A stretch of DNA of 15,903 nt. Origin: Liolophura sinensis (lineage: Eukaryota; Mollusca; Polyplacophora; Chitonida; Chitonidae). The number at the start of each line of letters is the position of its first letter. Position 1 is the first letter of the stretch. Below, piece after piece: positions 1-7,973 of this stretch. The notes beneath the pieces are model-generated. The model searched no databases. It saw only the letters and a program-made list of their open reading frames with translations, and was not told the DNA's origin. The stretch covers positions 1 to 15,903 of the forward strand of contig NW_027018547.1 in NCBI RefSeq assembly GCF_032854445.1, in the 5' to 3' direction. The translations under genes and the position numbers were made by a program.

Positions 1-65
1 GGAACCATGCTCGACGATGAAGCGTATCCTCCATAGCGACGAATATGGCGGATTGGGTGGCAGTT
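1..65 (-). CDS. Candidate exon, unrecognised protein, cut by the window edge
   Basis: Read on the minus strand, a clean acceptor (pyrimidine-rich ttctatattttcag) ends at position 66, and the exon runs off the window at base 1. All three frames are open over the visible 65 nt. Joined in phase to the 1051-1138 exon, the favoured frame starts by completing an Arg codon and reads TATQSAIFVAMEDTLHRR then AWF. Its codons look coding-like (GCC, ACC, TTC, GTC, GCT, GAT). I do not recognise the protein. The implied intron to 1051-1138 is 985 nt, an ordinary invertebrate size. What is seen is the acceptor and the open frame; that it is an exon is inference. Confidence 0.33.
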
Positions 66-1050
66 CTGAAAATATAGAACAGATAAGGATTCGAAGCTAG
101 TATTGGATTCAACAATTTGTCTTTGTTTTCACCGCATTTAGAACAGAATCAAGTGAAGTAATTACCTTAAAAGGATAAGACATACTCATCAGACACACAA
201 CTGAACAATGTATCTAAAAATGTACCTTTATTTATTTAATTTTGATTAACAAAAACTTCTTTTCAAAATCCGGCAAATTACTTCACTCTAAACACGATTA
301 TGTTCTAATATCTTGTATTCATCATGAATTCCTTGTTGGTTAGCCGTGAACAATATTTAGAGAACAATACTTGTGACTGTTACGTCATTATGGTTTCCAA
401 TTAGCCTTTTTTTACCTGTACGCTTCACTGATGACAAAGTTCCTCTAGATGAATTATGTAATATGCGAGAAAAATATTCTGGTAAAACCGGTTTACGTTC
501 AAAATGAAATTAAAAATTAACAATTTGGTCCTAAGAATTCAAATACCTTAATGTATTTTAGTCTGTTAAAAAACGGTTTATGTATACAAAGGTGAAGATA
601 TTTTGGAATCAATATTGTCCGATGTCTTTGATGACGATGTTATTTTGGTTAGTACGTCATTAAACAGGAAGCCCTAAAACAAGCCCAGTCCAGGTTGTGT
701 GTGTTTCTTTTTTGTTAACTGGAATTCTAACAAGATGGCAGACACGTAAACAGAAAGGACGACACATTGACCACAACTAACTACACATGTCCTACCATAC
801 AGACATTTAGCAGCTATAATACCACAAATATAGGCCTATCTACAGATACGAAGAGGACATGGACATTTCGCTCGCATCATTTACAACATTAAATGATACA
901 TAATCTCCGGATGAGAGTGATGGATAGAAAGAGTTTTAAACACACACCCATACACAGTCTACATCCACCATCTACTGGACGTCACTCGACTACCACGTTG
1001 AAAACTGACTCACTCACATTATCATTTAGTTTCTGGTAAATAGACGTCAC
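66..1050. other. Probable intron, AT-rich
   Basis: If the exons at 1-65 and 1051-1138 belong together on the minus strand, this is their 985-nt intron, starting GTGACG at 1050 and ending TTTTCAG at 66. I see no convincing open frame, repeat family or RNA gene inside it. Confidence 0.3.
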
Positions 1051-1138
1051 CTTGTCCATGTGTAGAAAATGGGGGTTGTCCAGTACAGGCGGTAAACGGT
1101 GGCTCCGTAGTGTTCGGCGCATCTTGCGGAGTCTTCGG
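1051..1138 (-). CDS. Candidate internal exon, unrecognised protein
   Basis: The minus strand shows a strong acceptor (gtctttttctcacag, ending at 1139) and a strong donor (GACAAG then GTGACG) bounding 88 nt that are GC-richer than their surroundings. All three frames are open. The favoured frame enters in phase 1 and leaves in phase 2. It reads EDSARCAEHYGATVYRLYW then TTPIFYTWT, and 17 of 28 codons end in a pyrimidine, as in many real exons. The phase-0 frame gives a Pro/Thr-rich stretch with TTEPPFTACTGQPPF, which could be an extracellular linker. Either frame joins without a stop to the exon at 1-65. I recognise neither. The splice sites are the main evidence; the frame is unresolved. Confidence 0.4.
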
Positions 1139-1304
1139 CTGTGAGAAAAAGACAAACCAATCACATTTCAGAATACATTATATAAATAATAACAATCACC
1201 TTGTGTGCTGAACGCACATTGTTTATATACGTTCTTTTATAGATTTATGCACATGTCGCTATATCTTTCTGCCTCTATCTGCCTCGGTCACTACATAATT
1301 TCAG

Positions 1305-1389
1305 GTGTTCATAAAAGCTTTGTAGCCATAACATTTTTCAACACCGATGCCCACAGGCTGACTCGAATTACTGATATACCATCTGTTTG
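1305..1389 (+). CDS. Weak candidate exon, plus strand
   Basis: On the plus strand, an acceptor (tcactacataatttcag, AG at 1303-1304) and a good donor (GTTTG then GTAAGG) bound 85 nt. They are open in the frame reading VHKSFVAITFFNTDAHRL then TRITDIPSV, entering in phase 1 and leaving in phase 2. The next strong acceptor downstream (1613-1614) would add only a short tail (RFSSSCA) before a stop in this phase. I recognise no family. Chance pairing of splice-like sites is a real alternative. Confidence 0.2.
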
Positions 1390-1614
1390 GTAAGGATTTA
1401 TACATGCAATGTGGGTTCTTCTCATTGTCTATTATAATGGCCGAAATCTTGTAAATTACATACACATGTATAGGTTTATTGCATCTGGACAATTCACTTA
1501 ATGAGGTATGCATCTCATACACTAAAATTTTCAACGAGACAAAAAGTTTCCAAATGTCCCATTGCCTATAAACAACATGGTTTTGTTTTGAATCTGTGTC
1601 TTTCTCTTTGCCAG

Positions 1615-1682
1615 TCGATTTTCGAGTAGCTGCGCTTGATATCTATCCATGGTGGAGTAAACAGATCAACCTCTTCGTATAG
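1615..1682 (+). CDS. Weak candidate terminal exon, plus strand
   Basis: This follows one of the strongest acceptors in the window (gtgtctttctctttgccag, AG at 1613-1614). In the phase-1 frame it reads DFRVAALDIYPWWSKQ then INLFV and a TAG stop at 1680-1682, with coding-like codons. That phase does not fit the candidate exon at 1305-1389, which leaves in phase 2. No AATAAA lies close downstream. Family not recognised. Confidence 0.2.
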
Positions 1683-2021
1683 ACCAGGCAATACAACCAA
1701 CAATCGCCGCGAAATCAAACAATCCAAGGATTTTCTTTGATATACGCCTTACTCCCAGTCGAGTTATTTCGGGTTTGTTTTTGCAAAAATGTCGAGGGTA
1801 TCTAGGTGTCAACAATCTAAGAAACCGTGCAACGTTCTCATCCTTTTTACCTGCATTTTTTCACAACGCTTTCGTCGTCGTCGTTGGTGTATGTACTGGA
1901 TATTCGTGAAAGAAAAGCGACAATATCAACAAACCGGACCAACTGTTTCTTTTTACTACCGCTTGAATGACAAATAAGATCGCATTCTTCTGGAAGAGCC
2001 GCCTGGTTCTGCGATACCAGA
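1683..2021. other. No feature seen
   Basis: This is unremarkable AT-rich sequence. Short open frames occur on both strands (for example 1789-1977 plus and 1861-2046 minus), but none has convincing splice context or recognisable protein sequence. Confidence 0.4.
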
Positions 2022-2029
2022 TATATAAA
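2022..2029 (+). promoter_or_regulatory. TATA-box-like element
   Basis: The sequence around 2020-2030 reads gatatataaaagaa, a close match to the TATA consensus TATAWAAR. About 55-65 nt downstream are two ATG codons (2078 and 2088). The second opens a frame starting MAFTFLSCLLRRFYFV, with a possible donor after gaacag at about 2154. If transcribed, the start site would be expected near 2050. In such AT-rich DNA this match could be chance, and no initiator or transcript is visible. Confidence 0.2.
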
Positions 2030-2202
2030 AGAACCCTAGGTTTCATCTTGGGTGTCTCCTATAGAATTACTCGGCTGATATGACTACATGGCTTTCACAT
2101 TCCTATCGTGTTTGCTGAGAAGGTTTTATTTCGTATATCGAGTTAGAACAGGTTTGGAGAAACATTCATGCAGAAAAATAGACAGTACAAGAGCAATTCC
2201 AG

Positions 2203-2204
<2 letters not shown>

Positions 2205-2271
<67 letters not shown>
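2205..2271. repeat. (TA)33 microsatellite
   Basis: An uninterrupted TA dinucleotide run of about 33 units. It produces a spurious Tyr-Ile repeat in a plus-strand open frame (2088-2348), which should not be read as protein. Such perfect runs are usually length-polymorphic and can extrude cruciforms. Confidence 0.97.
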
Positions 2272-2274
<3 letters not shown>

Positions 2275-3356
2275 TTAAAATCTTCACACGAGAAACACAT
2301 GCGTATAGCAGGGTTTGTGCTACTCTACAAAAAAATCTAAGGGATTAAGCACCGATAAACATGTTAATCTTTAATCCCATCAAATAGACACCACTGCTAA
2401 CGTTTTCCTGACCTCACGACTTGGTCTGAAAGGATTACCACATGGTGAATAGCCGTTTACGGCGTGACTTTGATGTCAGTTTTGTAATTGTTATCGTGTT
2501 TATCAGTGGGCACTGATGGGTTTATATCGACAAAAGAATCACGTTCAGTCATTCGGAGTTTCTGTGGGAAAACTATCTCGGTGCACATTACTGGATAAAT
2601 GACCAAAACGTTAGGAGACAAAGACAGAAGAATATATGCTGTACGAGACTTCACATATATGTAAGGCGAAGTTAAATATGAGAATATATGTGACTTTAAT
2701 GCTGTCGGCTTCGAAATACCTCATGATGGACGCCGTGCAAGCTCAACTTTATGCTCTCCAAACATGGACTGTTTATCAATAACGTTTAATTTTTTTTTCA
2801 TGTTTAACCAATGGTTTTACCTGTTCCGCGCCTCATAACAGAAATACTGAGGAGTTCATATACACAAACAAAATAATATGCGTGTGGAATATGAGAACAT
2901 CAAGTGCATCTGATTTTACGTTTACATTCCCCTGAATCTGTGAGTCTTGATTGGCTTGTATCTTTGCACTGTGCTTTCATTATGTCTAATTTCAACAGTA
3001 TCAGAAATACATTACATATTTTCACAACAGAATACGCTTTAAATACATTTCATAGGCGTGCCAGTCCCGTAAAGCATTTCGACTGAACATCCCTATGAGA
3101 AAAGCACTCAATTAGACCTACTTTCAAAGCAATACTCTGAGAACAGACAATTTGAAGCAGCCTCTGTAGGGTTATGAAATATGTGAAATCTTCACGCAGT
3201 TGTCCTTCGAATATGCACTGAAGGCTATGTTATTTAGGACATAATTTGTCGTCAAGCCCAGTTGCACCCAACACGTTAAATGTGAACCCGTGCACATGGA
3301 AAATGATAACTCATTTAAAACACGTAATCTATGAAATGGTGTCTAAGAATCAAATC
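2272..3356. other. No gene seen
   Basis: AT-rich non-repetitive sequence. Short open frames exist (2457-2654 minus, 2904-3086 plus), but none has a good acceptor and donor pair or a recognisable motif. I see no repeat family or RNA gene. Confidence 0.4.
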
Positions 3357-3417
3357 GAGTACGGCGTAAAATAGCAATCAAATAAATAAATAAATAAATA
3401 ATTAATAAATAAATAAT
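3357..3417 (-). repeat. Truncated dispersed element head with (AAAT)n tract
   Basis: Reverse-complemented, this reads an impure (TTTA)n run followed by ttgattgctattttacgcc and gtactc. The same head is seen at 6389 (minus) and 12137 (plus) next to similar tracts. Only about 25 bp of the head remain here before the match ends, so it is a short, decayed or abortive copy. The A-rich tract (3380-3417) is interrupted once by attaat. Confidence 0.75.
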
Positions 3418-3707
3418 AGTTAAAGCTGATAGCAAAAATATCTCGCAAGCAACAAACCCTGATAACCAAACTGCACAGAAGAAAGCCACTACATTGTAAA
3501 TATGTATATGTGCGTGTAATACATCGGAGTTTCGCAATACCATCATGCAGCCCATATACCTTAGTATGGGCATATTGTAATTATAACTTGAGCTGCTGGG
3601 TATCATATGACCTTTTGCACAGAGAAGATTTGCTCGATTGAACGAACGCCGGCAACTTCATACACACCTGTGTTCATAAAGAAACGACCCGTATATAATG
3701 TATGTTG

Positions 3708-3713
3708 TTTATT
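3708..3713 (-). terminator. Poly(A) signal AATAAA for the chitin-binding gene
   Basis: A canonical AATAAA on the minus strand, 14 nt beyond the TGA stop of the transmembrane exon. Within about 40-50 nt further downstream are T- and GT-rich stretches (cgggtcgtttcttt, then aggtgtgta), as expected for a downstream element. It implies an unusually short 3' untranslated region. No other AATAAA occurs on this strand within the next 300 nt. Confidence 0.55.
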
Positions 3714-3727
3714 ATCTATATACATTA

Positions 3728-3859
3728 TCAAGCATAGTACCTTTCATTTTCGATCCTCCATTTTCGGATACAGGCTACGACGAGTAGGAATATAGTGAGC
3801 AGAGACAGTGACCCAAGGGTGCCTCCTATAACAAGCTCTGTCGGAAAATTATCAGTCTG
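3728..3859 (-). CDS. Terminal exon: transmembrane helix and short cytoplasmic tail of a chitin-binding membrane protein
   Basis: The minus strand has an acceptor (cttttccaatttcag) followed by 43 codons and TGA. The peptide begins QTDNFPTE, continues with about 23 hydrophobic residues (LVIGGTLGSLSLLTIFLL then VVACI), and ends in a basic tail, RKWRIENERYYA. The basic residues after the helix predict an inside tail (positive-inside rule), so the protein is type I with its ectodomain upstream. A Cys at the inner edge of the helix could be palmitoylated; that is inference. The exon enters in phase 0, matching the phase-0 donor of the CBM14 exon at 4432-4667, across a 572-nt intron. The acceptor is a tandem cagcag, so the first Gln is optional. 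I see no antisense gene here; the plus-strand frame is a shadow. Confidence 0.75.
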   Translation of the reverse strand, partial: QTDNFPTELVIGGTLGSLSLLTIFLLVVACIRKWRIENERYYA

Positions 3860-4431
3860 CTGAAATTGGAAAAGAAACAAGAATCCCCTTGAACCAATTT
3901 CTACATACTAATATTCTGTTATATTAAAACTATTTGAAAATGTTCGCATTGTTGCAGCGATGGACATAAAAATAGAGGCGCTGTTTACTTGTCTGTTTTA
4001 GACATACACAGATAGGCCCTTTACAACACAAGATGTGACAAGGAGCCAGTTGGGCAGTTTTGTGGTGTGCCAAATCCGTAAGCTAAAAAGCCACAGCCAA
4101 ACCATATTATCCTCCCAAAGTGCTTTAATATTGGCTTGAGTGGAGAGTAAACATATGCTTTTGTGATGTATGTTAACATACAATTTACACAACTCAATAT
4201 ACTGATCCTCATATTAACACACCTGGGCAAGGCAATACGATTACTTTTATGACAAATAATGCGCAAATAACTGCACGTATCTGAGAAGTATTGTAGTATC
4301 ACAGCATTATCACCTGATTGTGCATTTTACCTCTTGCCTGAATTTAATGGGCACGTGTGATAGATAAAAGGCTAATTAACATTAAAATATAATTCAAATG
4401 GTGCCTGTGACTGTTTAATGTATAATCTCAC
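3860..4431 (-). other. Intron between the CBM14 exon and the transmembrane exon
   Basis: 572 nt starting GTGAGA at 4431 and ending tttcag at 3860 on the minus strand. A possible cassette exon lies inside at about 4227-4284 (acceptor aatacttctcag, donor CCCAG then GTGTGT, 58 nt), but its length is not a multiple of three and would shift the downstream frame. I take it as chance. Confidence 0.65.
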
Positions 4432-4667
4432 CTTGCTTTTATCACTTTCTCCCCAGATATTCGTAGGACACTTCACGGGGGAGACACACTGAAAGTCAAC
4501 CACTCGCCGGCAACCCCCTCTTTGGTAGTCGTACCCTGTCGTCGGTGGACATTCCCTCTTCATGAGGTAAAGACCATCGTGACCACACTCATAGTACTGT
4601 CTGCATGTAGAAGGGTCCGCCAAGCGATCGCCAGGTGTGCAAGGTAAGGAAAACCGACGACAGATAT
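4432..4667 (-). CDS. Exon encoding a chitin-binding type-2 (peritrophin-A, CBM14) domain
   Basis: The minus strand shows acceptor tttgatttcttcattcag, then two bases completing a codon (phase 1), 78 codons, and donor AGCAAG then GTGAGA (phase 0). Numbering the first full codon (ATC) as residue 1, six cysteines at 9, 21, 27, 39, 52 and 60 give the spacing C-x11-C-x5-C-x11-C-x12-C-x7-C, which fits CBM14. The segment PGDRLADPSTCRQYYEC holds the family's typical aromatic pair before the third cysteine, and the family consensus GxxLADPxxCxxYYxC is matched closely. Extra cysteines at 2 and 66 lie outside the domain and may belong to neighbouring domains. CBM14 modules bind chitin in peritrophic matrix, cuticle, mollusc shell-matrix and immune lectin proteins, and act outside the cell. 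The next exon supplies a membrane anchor. The codon at 4621-4623 is TTG (Leu), an internal residue and not a start; the true start lies upstream and is not found. Confidence 0.93.
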
Positions 4668-4779
4668 CTGAATGAAGAAATCAAAGGGTAAAGAGGCTGA
4701 ATGACATAAAACATGTATACCGGTGATAGGAATTTTTTTCAAATAAGGTCAGTAATTGACGCTAACCTGCAGGTGTTTT

Positions 4780-4959
4780 ATGAAAGTTCAGATAGGTTAC
4801 CCGGTGGAAATCAAAAGAAAAGAACCGAGGATTCATGACAACCAGAAAACATATAAAACCTGGCTGGAAATATTCTTTCAATACGATCACTACTACAATG
4901 ACACTAAAGGACTGGTGCATTACGAAAATTCCATTAGTTTACATTCATATTCTTTATAA
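4780..4959 (+). CDS. Short orphan ORF, 59 codons, doubtful
   Basis: An ATG at 4780 opens a frame ending in TAA at 4959. The peptide begins MKVQIGYPVEIKRKEPRI and contains TWLEIFFQYDHYYND. Its codons lean toward a purine-first, pyrimidine-last pattern, which is more coding-like than the surroundings. It lies on the strand opposite the CBM14 exon, 112 nt beyond it, probably within that gene's intron. I recognise no family and no promoter. It may be chance or a decayed fragment. Confidence 0.17.
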   Translation: MKVQIGYPVEIKRKEPRIHDNQKTYKTWLEIFFQYDHYYNDTKGLVHYENSISLHSYSL

Positions 4960-5135
4960 ACCTGGTTATACCTGACATAAGTAAATCAGGTAGTATTAAC
5001 AATTTTTCCTAAAGACGTTGTTCACGTTTTAGTGCTCTCTTCCTCAAGAATGTTGATTAAATGCAGCAGTATACGCGACACTGTTGTGCGCAACGCCTTC
5101 GATACTCAGCTAATAGACGGTAGGCAGACGGAATA

Positions 5136-5324
5136 ATGTTTACCGTATTTGTAAAGCCGGGCACTTTTATTTATAGCAAGCATGGCTCATTTTGGAGCTA
5201 TTCTGAGCCGTCGAGAATGAAGGTTGTAAGGGAAGGGTTTGTTTTCCGAGACGTGCATTACATGTATACTTCTGTCATGGAAACACACAGGCCTACTTTA
5301 TTTATTCAGCAAGTTCCATATTAG
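5136..5324 (+). CDS. Short orphan ORF, 62 codons, doubtful
   Basis: This opens on a true ATG (ggaataatgttt) and ends in TAG. It reads MFTVFVKPGTFIYSKHGSFW at the start and VMETHRPTLFIQQVPY at the end. Composition and codon pattern are protein-like, but there is no recognisable domain, signal peptide or splice context. It lies about 180 nt after the ORF at 4780-4959 on the same strand. Chance is a fair explanation in a 16-kb window. Confidence 0.17.
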   Translation: MFTVFVKPGTFIYSKHGSFWSYSEPSRMKVVREGFVFRDVHYMYTSVMETHRPTLFIQQVPY

Positions 5325-5782
5325 AGAAAAAACCGTATCTAAAATACACGTTATTTATTGGAACGAGTTCCCAGAATTTCATATTACCTGAAAGTTAACA
5401 TCCTCTTTTGACACGTTTTTACTGGGGACAAAACCACGGATTGTTTGAAATGACGATTGTCTGCTGTAATATGCCCAGATTTTCCCGTGAAATGTCAAGT
5501 CATCGAAAACCATTATATAGAGTTGTACAAATATACTGGTAAAATGACAATGTCCTTATGAATGTAAGTTCAGATTAATACATGCTGCTAACCGAAGCAT
5601 CCACATATATGTACATTATTATAATGTAGGCATACGTGTAGGTCTAATAAAAAAAATATGCTCAAAATGATGACAGGCACCTGTTTGTCCGAATATAATC
5701 CAAATACATATCGCCGTATTGCTATAAAAAAAGTTATTTCACAGATAGGATTCAGGATAAACATCAATATTGTCACTTTTAC

Positions 5783-5839
5783 ACACTGGCCGGGAACGCG
5801 GCGATAAAGGCCGATAAAGGACATTTCAGTGCGGTCAAT
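5783..5839 (-). CDS. Weak candidate exon, possible start of another CBM14 repeat
   Basis: The minus strand has an acceptor-like ccaaaccgtgcacacag, then 19 codons reading IDRTEMSFIGLYRRVPGQC, then a donor-like GTAAAAG. Codons are strikingly coding-like: 16 of 19 end in T or C. The text GLYRRVPGQC resembles the segment before the second cysteine of CBM14 domains (often GxYxxPxxC), and a Cys lies just upstream in frame. The exon would leave in phase 0, whereas the CBM14 exon at 4667 needs phase 1, so a further exon would have to lie between them; none is seen. The acceptor is poor in pyrimidines. Confidence 0.25.
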
Positions 5840-6189
5840 CTGTGTGCACGGTTTGGCCATATCTGGATCATTGCCAAAATTAGGGGTATTTCGTCGATTG
5901 TGTTGCTTAAAATATTGAGTAAACCACGTAACCCCCAAATTCTTTATTCCCCAACCCCAAAATTCCAGAATGATATCGACAACATGAATTTTAAGTATAA
6001 GACGGGTAGCAAGATTATAACGTTTTGAATTTTTTTACGTCTGGGCATTCGTATTCTTGACATAAATTGTAGCAAAAGAATACTTCTATATAATAATTTG
6101 CTTTTGTCAGCATCATCAATACGTGTTGAAGGGTGTAATCTGTTCATATGGACCAACGGTTTAACTTCGTTAAAAATTACTTTGTGAAT
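5840..6189. other. No feature seen
   Basis: AT-rich sequence with minus-strand open frames (the end of a 116-codon frame that opens on TTG near 5938, and one at 5944-6192). I find no motif or splice pair beyond the candidate at 5783-5839. Confidence 0.35.
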
Positions 6190-6197
6190 CATTTATC

Positions 6198-6389
6198 AAC
6201 CCTTTAATAACAAATACTCTTGCTGGCTTCCTCTCCGGTTGTACGTGCATGGGAAGGTCTCTCAGCAACCTGCGGATGGTTGTGACTTTTCTCCAGGGGC
6301 TCTGTCCGGTTCAATCACACCAATGCTGGCCGCCGTCATATAAGTGAAATATTCTTGAGAACAGCGTAAAACACCAATCAAATAACGAA
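6198..6389 (-). repeat. Dispersed SINE-like element, longest copy
   Basis: Reverse-complemented, it reads ttatttgattggtgttttac, then gctgttctcaagaatatttc, then acttatatgacggcggccag and cat. It continues into a more GC-rich tail (accggacagagcccctgg, catccgcaggttgctgag, ggagaggaagccagca). The first 60 nt match the 12137 copy at roughly nine positions in ten. I recall this head and tail as a very common dispersed repeat in bivalve and gastropod genomes; that is memory, not a search. It carries no ORF. It is the most complete copy here. Confidence 0.85.
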
Positions 6390-6445
6390 ACAAAGATAGA
6401 ACATGCATAAATCTGTGGAAATCAAAGAGGAAATATCTTGGAGTC

Positions 6446-6540
6446 GTAGATTTCTAGTGCCGTCCTACACGAGGTGGTAGAATTCTGCTGCTGTCCTACA
6501 CGTAGGGTTAGAATTCTATAGTGCTTTCCCACCCATAGTG
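6446..6540 (+). repeat. Three-copy tandem repeat, 31-33 bp units
   Basis: The units are 6446-6476, 6477-6507 and 6508-6540. Each begins with a form of gtagaattct (gtagatttct, gtagaattct, ttagaattct) followed by agtgc or gctgc, a ccgtcctacacg-like block, and agg/gtgg. The third unit is two bases longer and the most diverged. No ORF depends on it. It starts about 55 bp beyond the dispersed element at 6198-6389. Confidence 0.75.
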
Positions 6541-7855
6541 GTAAACAGGTATTTTCAAAAAAAGGCAGTTTGATAGGTTCTCTTGAAGGATGGTTTGCAC
6601 TTCTAGTTGACGTAGTGGTACATTTTCAAGTCAAAACTACAATATATCGTGTTTGTACCGTAAACTGAGACCAATAATTAGACAGATATAATTTCTGTGC
6701 TGTTATTATTGAATTCCAAGTCTTGTTAAATCGCTGCAGTTCTGCCCACGTACAAAGGCATGACGTCCTCAAACACTGGCTCTCCACGTCTGCGGTTGTT
6801 GTCGTATGCAAACACCGGACGTGGATGTGTTTATATGCTTCTTTAACGACTTGAATATCTTCACACGACATGTGAGGAATGTATCTGGCGGTTGCTCGGT
6901 AGGATTATAAGGACAATGTAACACCTCGCCATCACTTCCTCTTTCCCGTCTTTGAGGCGAGTGAAGGACGATTCCTGCATCGGATCAAAGCGGCAAGGAG
7001 AGTTTCACCGGTGTAAATGCGACCAGATTGGTTTGCAATAGGCCGCTGCAACTAAATCTTATATCCACTCAAAATTCTAACATTTCTTACGATATTTATC
7101 GGGGATAAATCAAGATCCATTCCTGTCTTGGCCCGGGTTTTCTCGGCCACAGGGAAAATGTGGGTGCAGCATCGATGCAAGCTCTTGGAGCAAGTCTATC
7201 CCCACCGAATTGGCTTAAGTGCGGGTACAGAAGGCGCTTCTCTAAAAGTCACTTGGGCTTGAAACAAATGCCATCAGACTTATGCAAAACTTGGACCGAC
7301 GAAACGCGGATTCATCCAGCAAAAGTAATTAGACGTCAGTGTTCTTCAAAGCTTGAGGTTCTCCGTTTCCCTTGATCGATTCGGGATGATTACTTTAAAA
7401 TGTTTAAAACACTGTGAATTGAGTTCTAAATTCAACAAATCGCGGAGTCCCGCTTGATTAATTCAAATCCATTGACACCTTAAGCTAAAGTATAATGTAC
7501 CTCAAGCAGCACAAGAGACTCATGAATGACGAATTCCGCGGCATTGCCTAAAAACTCCAAGTGATTTCTATCATAAGCTTCGTTCAAACAGTGAAACTAA
7601 CCTTTCATACAATTCTTTTGGTGTTTAGAACATTACAGTTTTGAAAAAAAAAACACCTATTACAGTTATTCTGTGTTCATAATGCAGCACAATTAAAGTA
7701 CTCCTAGTGAAGTTAAAAATATATTTTTTTAGTTCACTTAAGATATCAATCACGTGGATATTAAACAGTAACCTCTTCTATAATACCTTTTTATAGTTCA
7801 CATTTTGACATGTAGATAACGAACGTTCTGACGTGACCAGTGTACTATAAGCACA
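6541..7855. other. No gene confidently seen
   Basis: A minus-strand open frame at 6626-6871 starts on a true ATG (MSCEDIQVVKEAYKHI) and is cysteine-rich, but has no good donor or family match. A plus-strand frame at 7160-7375 is GC-richer and opens on GTG, also without recognisable content. A run of nine A lies near 7645-7653. I see no RNA gene. Confidence 0.35.
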
Positions 7856-7904
7856 TCACCTCCGGTTACCTGTGTGTACAAGCCACCAGTACCTCTATAC
7901 TCAG

Positions 7905-7973
7905 GTAAGATCTGGTCATGGTTTTACTCTTATCGCATATTGTTTAATTCTTTTCTCCGGAAATTGCTTTTAG
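7905..7973 (+). other. Possible short intron with strong consensus sites
   Basis: On the plus strand, ctcag followed by GTAAGA (donor) and, 69 nt on, aaattgcttttag followed by GCGG (acceptor). Joined, the flanks read SPPVTCVYKPPVPLYS then GGGTSLT and a stop, so no long protein results. It may belong to a non-coding transcript or be chance. The following block is GC-rich and looks repeat-derived. Confidence 0.25.

Larger units (their letters stand above)
4668..5782. other. Probable upstream intron of the chitin-binding gene
   Basis: No exon ending in phase 1 that could securely feed the CBM14 exon is visible here. A possible minus-strand exon at about 5389-5464 (acceptor gcatattacag, again followed by cag, and donor TTTCAG then GTAATA) leaves in phase 0 or 2, or contains a stop in the required phase, so it does not join. 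Two plus-strand ORFs in this stretch are listed separately. Confidence 0.35.

Noticed and set aside
1531-1650. Minus-strand 39-codon ORF starting MDRYQAQLLENRLAKRKTQ with a perfect ccaccATGG start context
   Set aside because: It has no usable donor and ends in a stop after 39 codons without a family match. A strong plus-strand acceptor (1613-1614) overlaps it, so the two signals conflict. Tempting but unsupported.
2088-2348. 86-codon plus-strand ORF with a long Tyr-Ile repeat
   Set aside because: Most of it is the translated (TA)33 microsatellite. Only the first 35 or so codons could be real, and they have no support beyond a TATA-like element.
4227-4284. Possible 58-nt cassette exon in the CBM14-transmembrane intron
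   Set aside because: Inclusion would shift the frame of the transmembrane exon (58 is not a multiple of three), destroying the clear coding match.
5588-5938. Longest open frame in the window, 116 codons on the minus strand
   Set aside because: It opens on TTG, and its 3' two thirds are AT-rich hydrophobic junk-like sequence (ITFFIAIRRYVF). Only 5783-5839 is exon-like and is listed separately.
6626-6871. Cysteine-containing minus-strand ORF starting MSCEDIQVVKEAY
   Set aside because: There is no strong acceptor or donor around it and no recognisable cysteine spacing. Length is within chance expectation for a 16-kb window.
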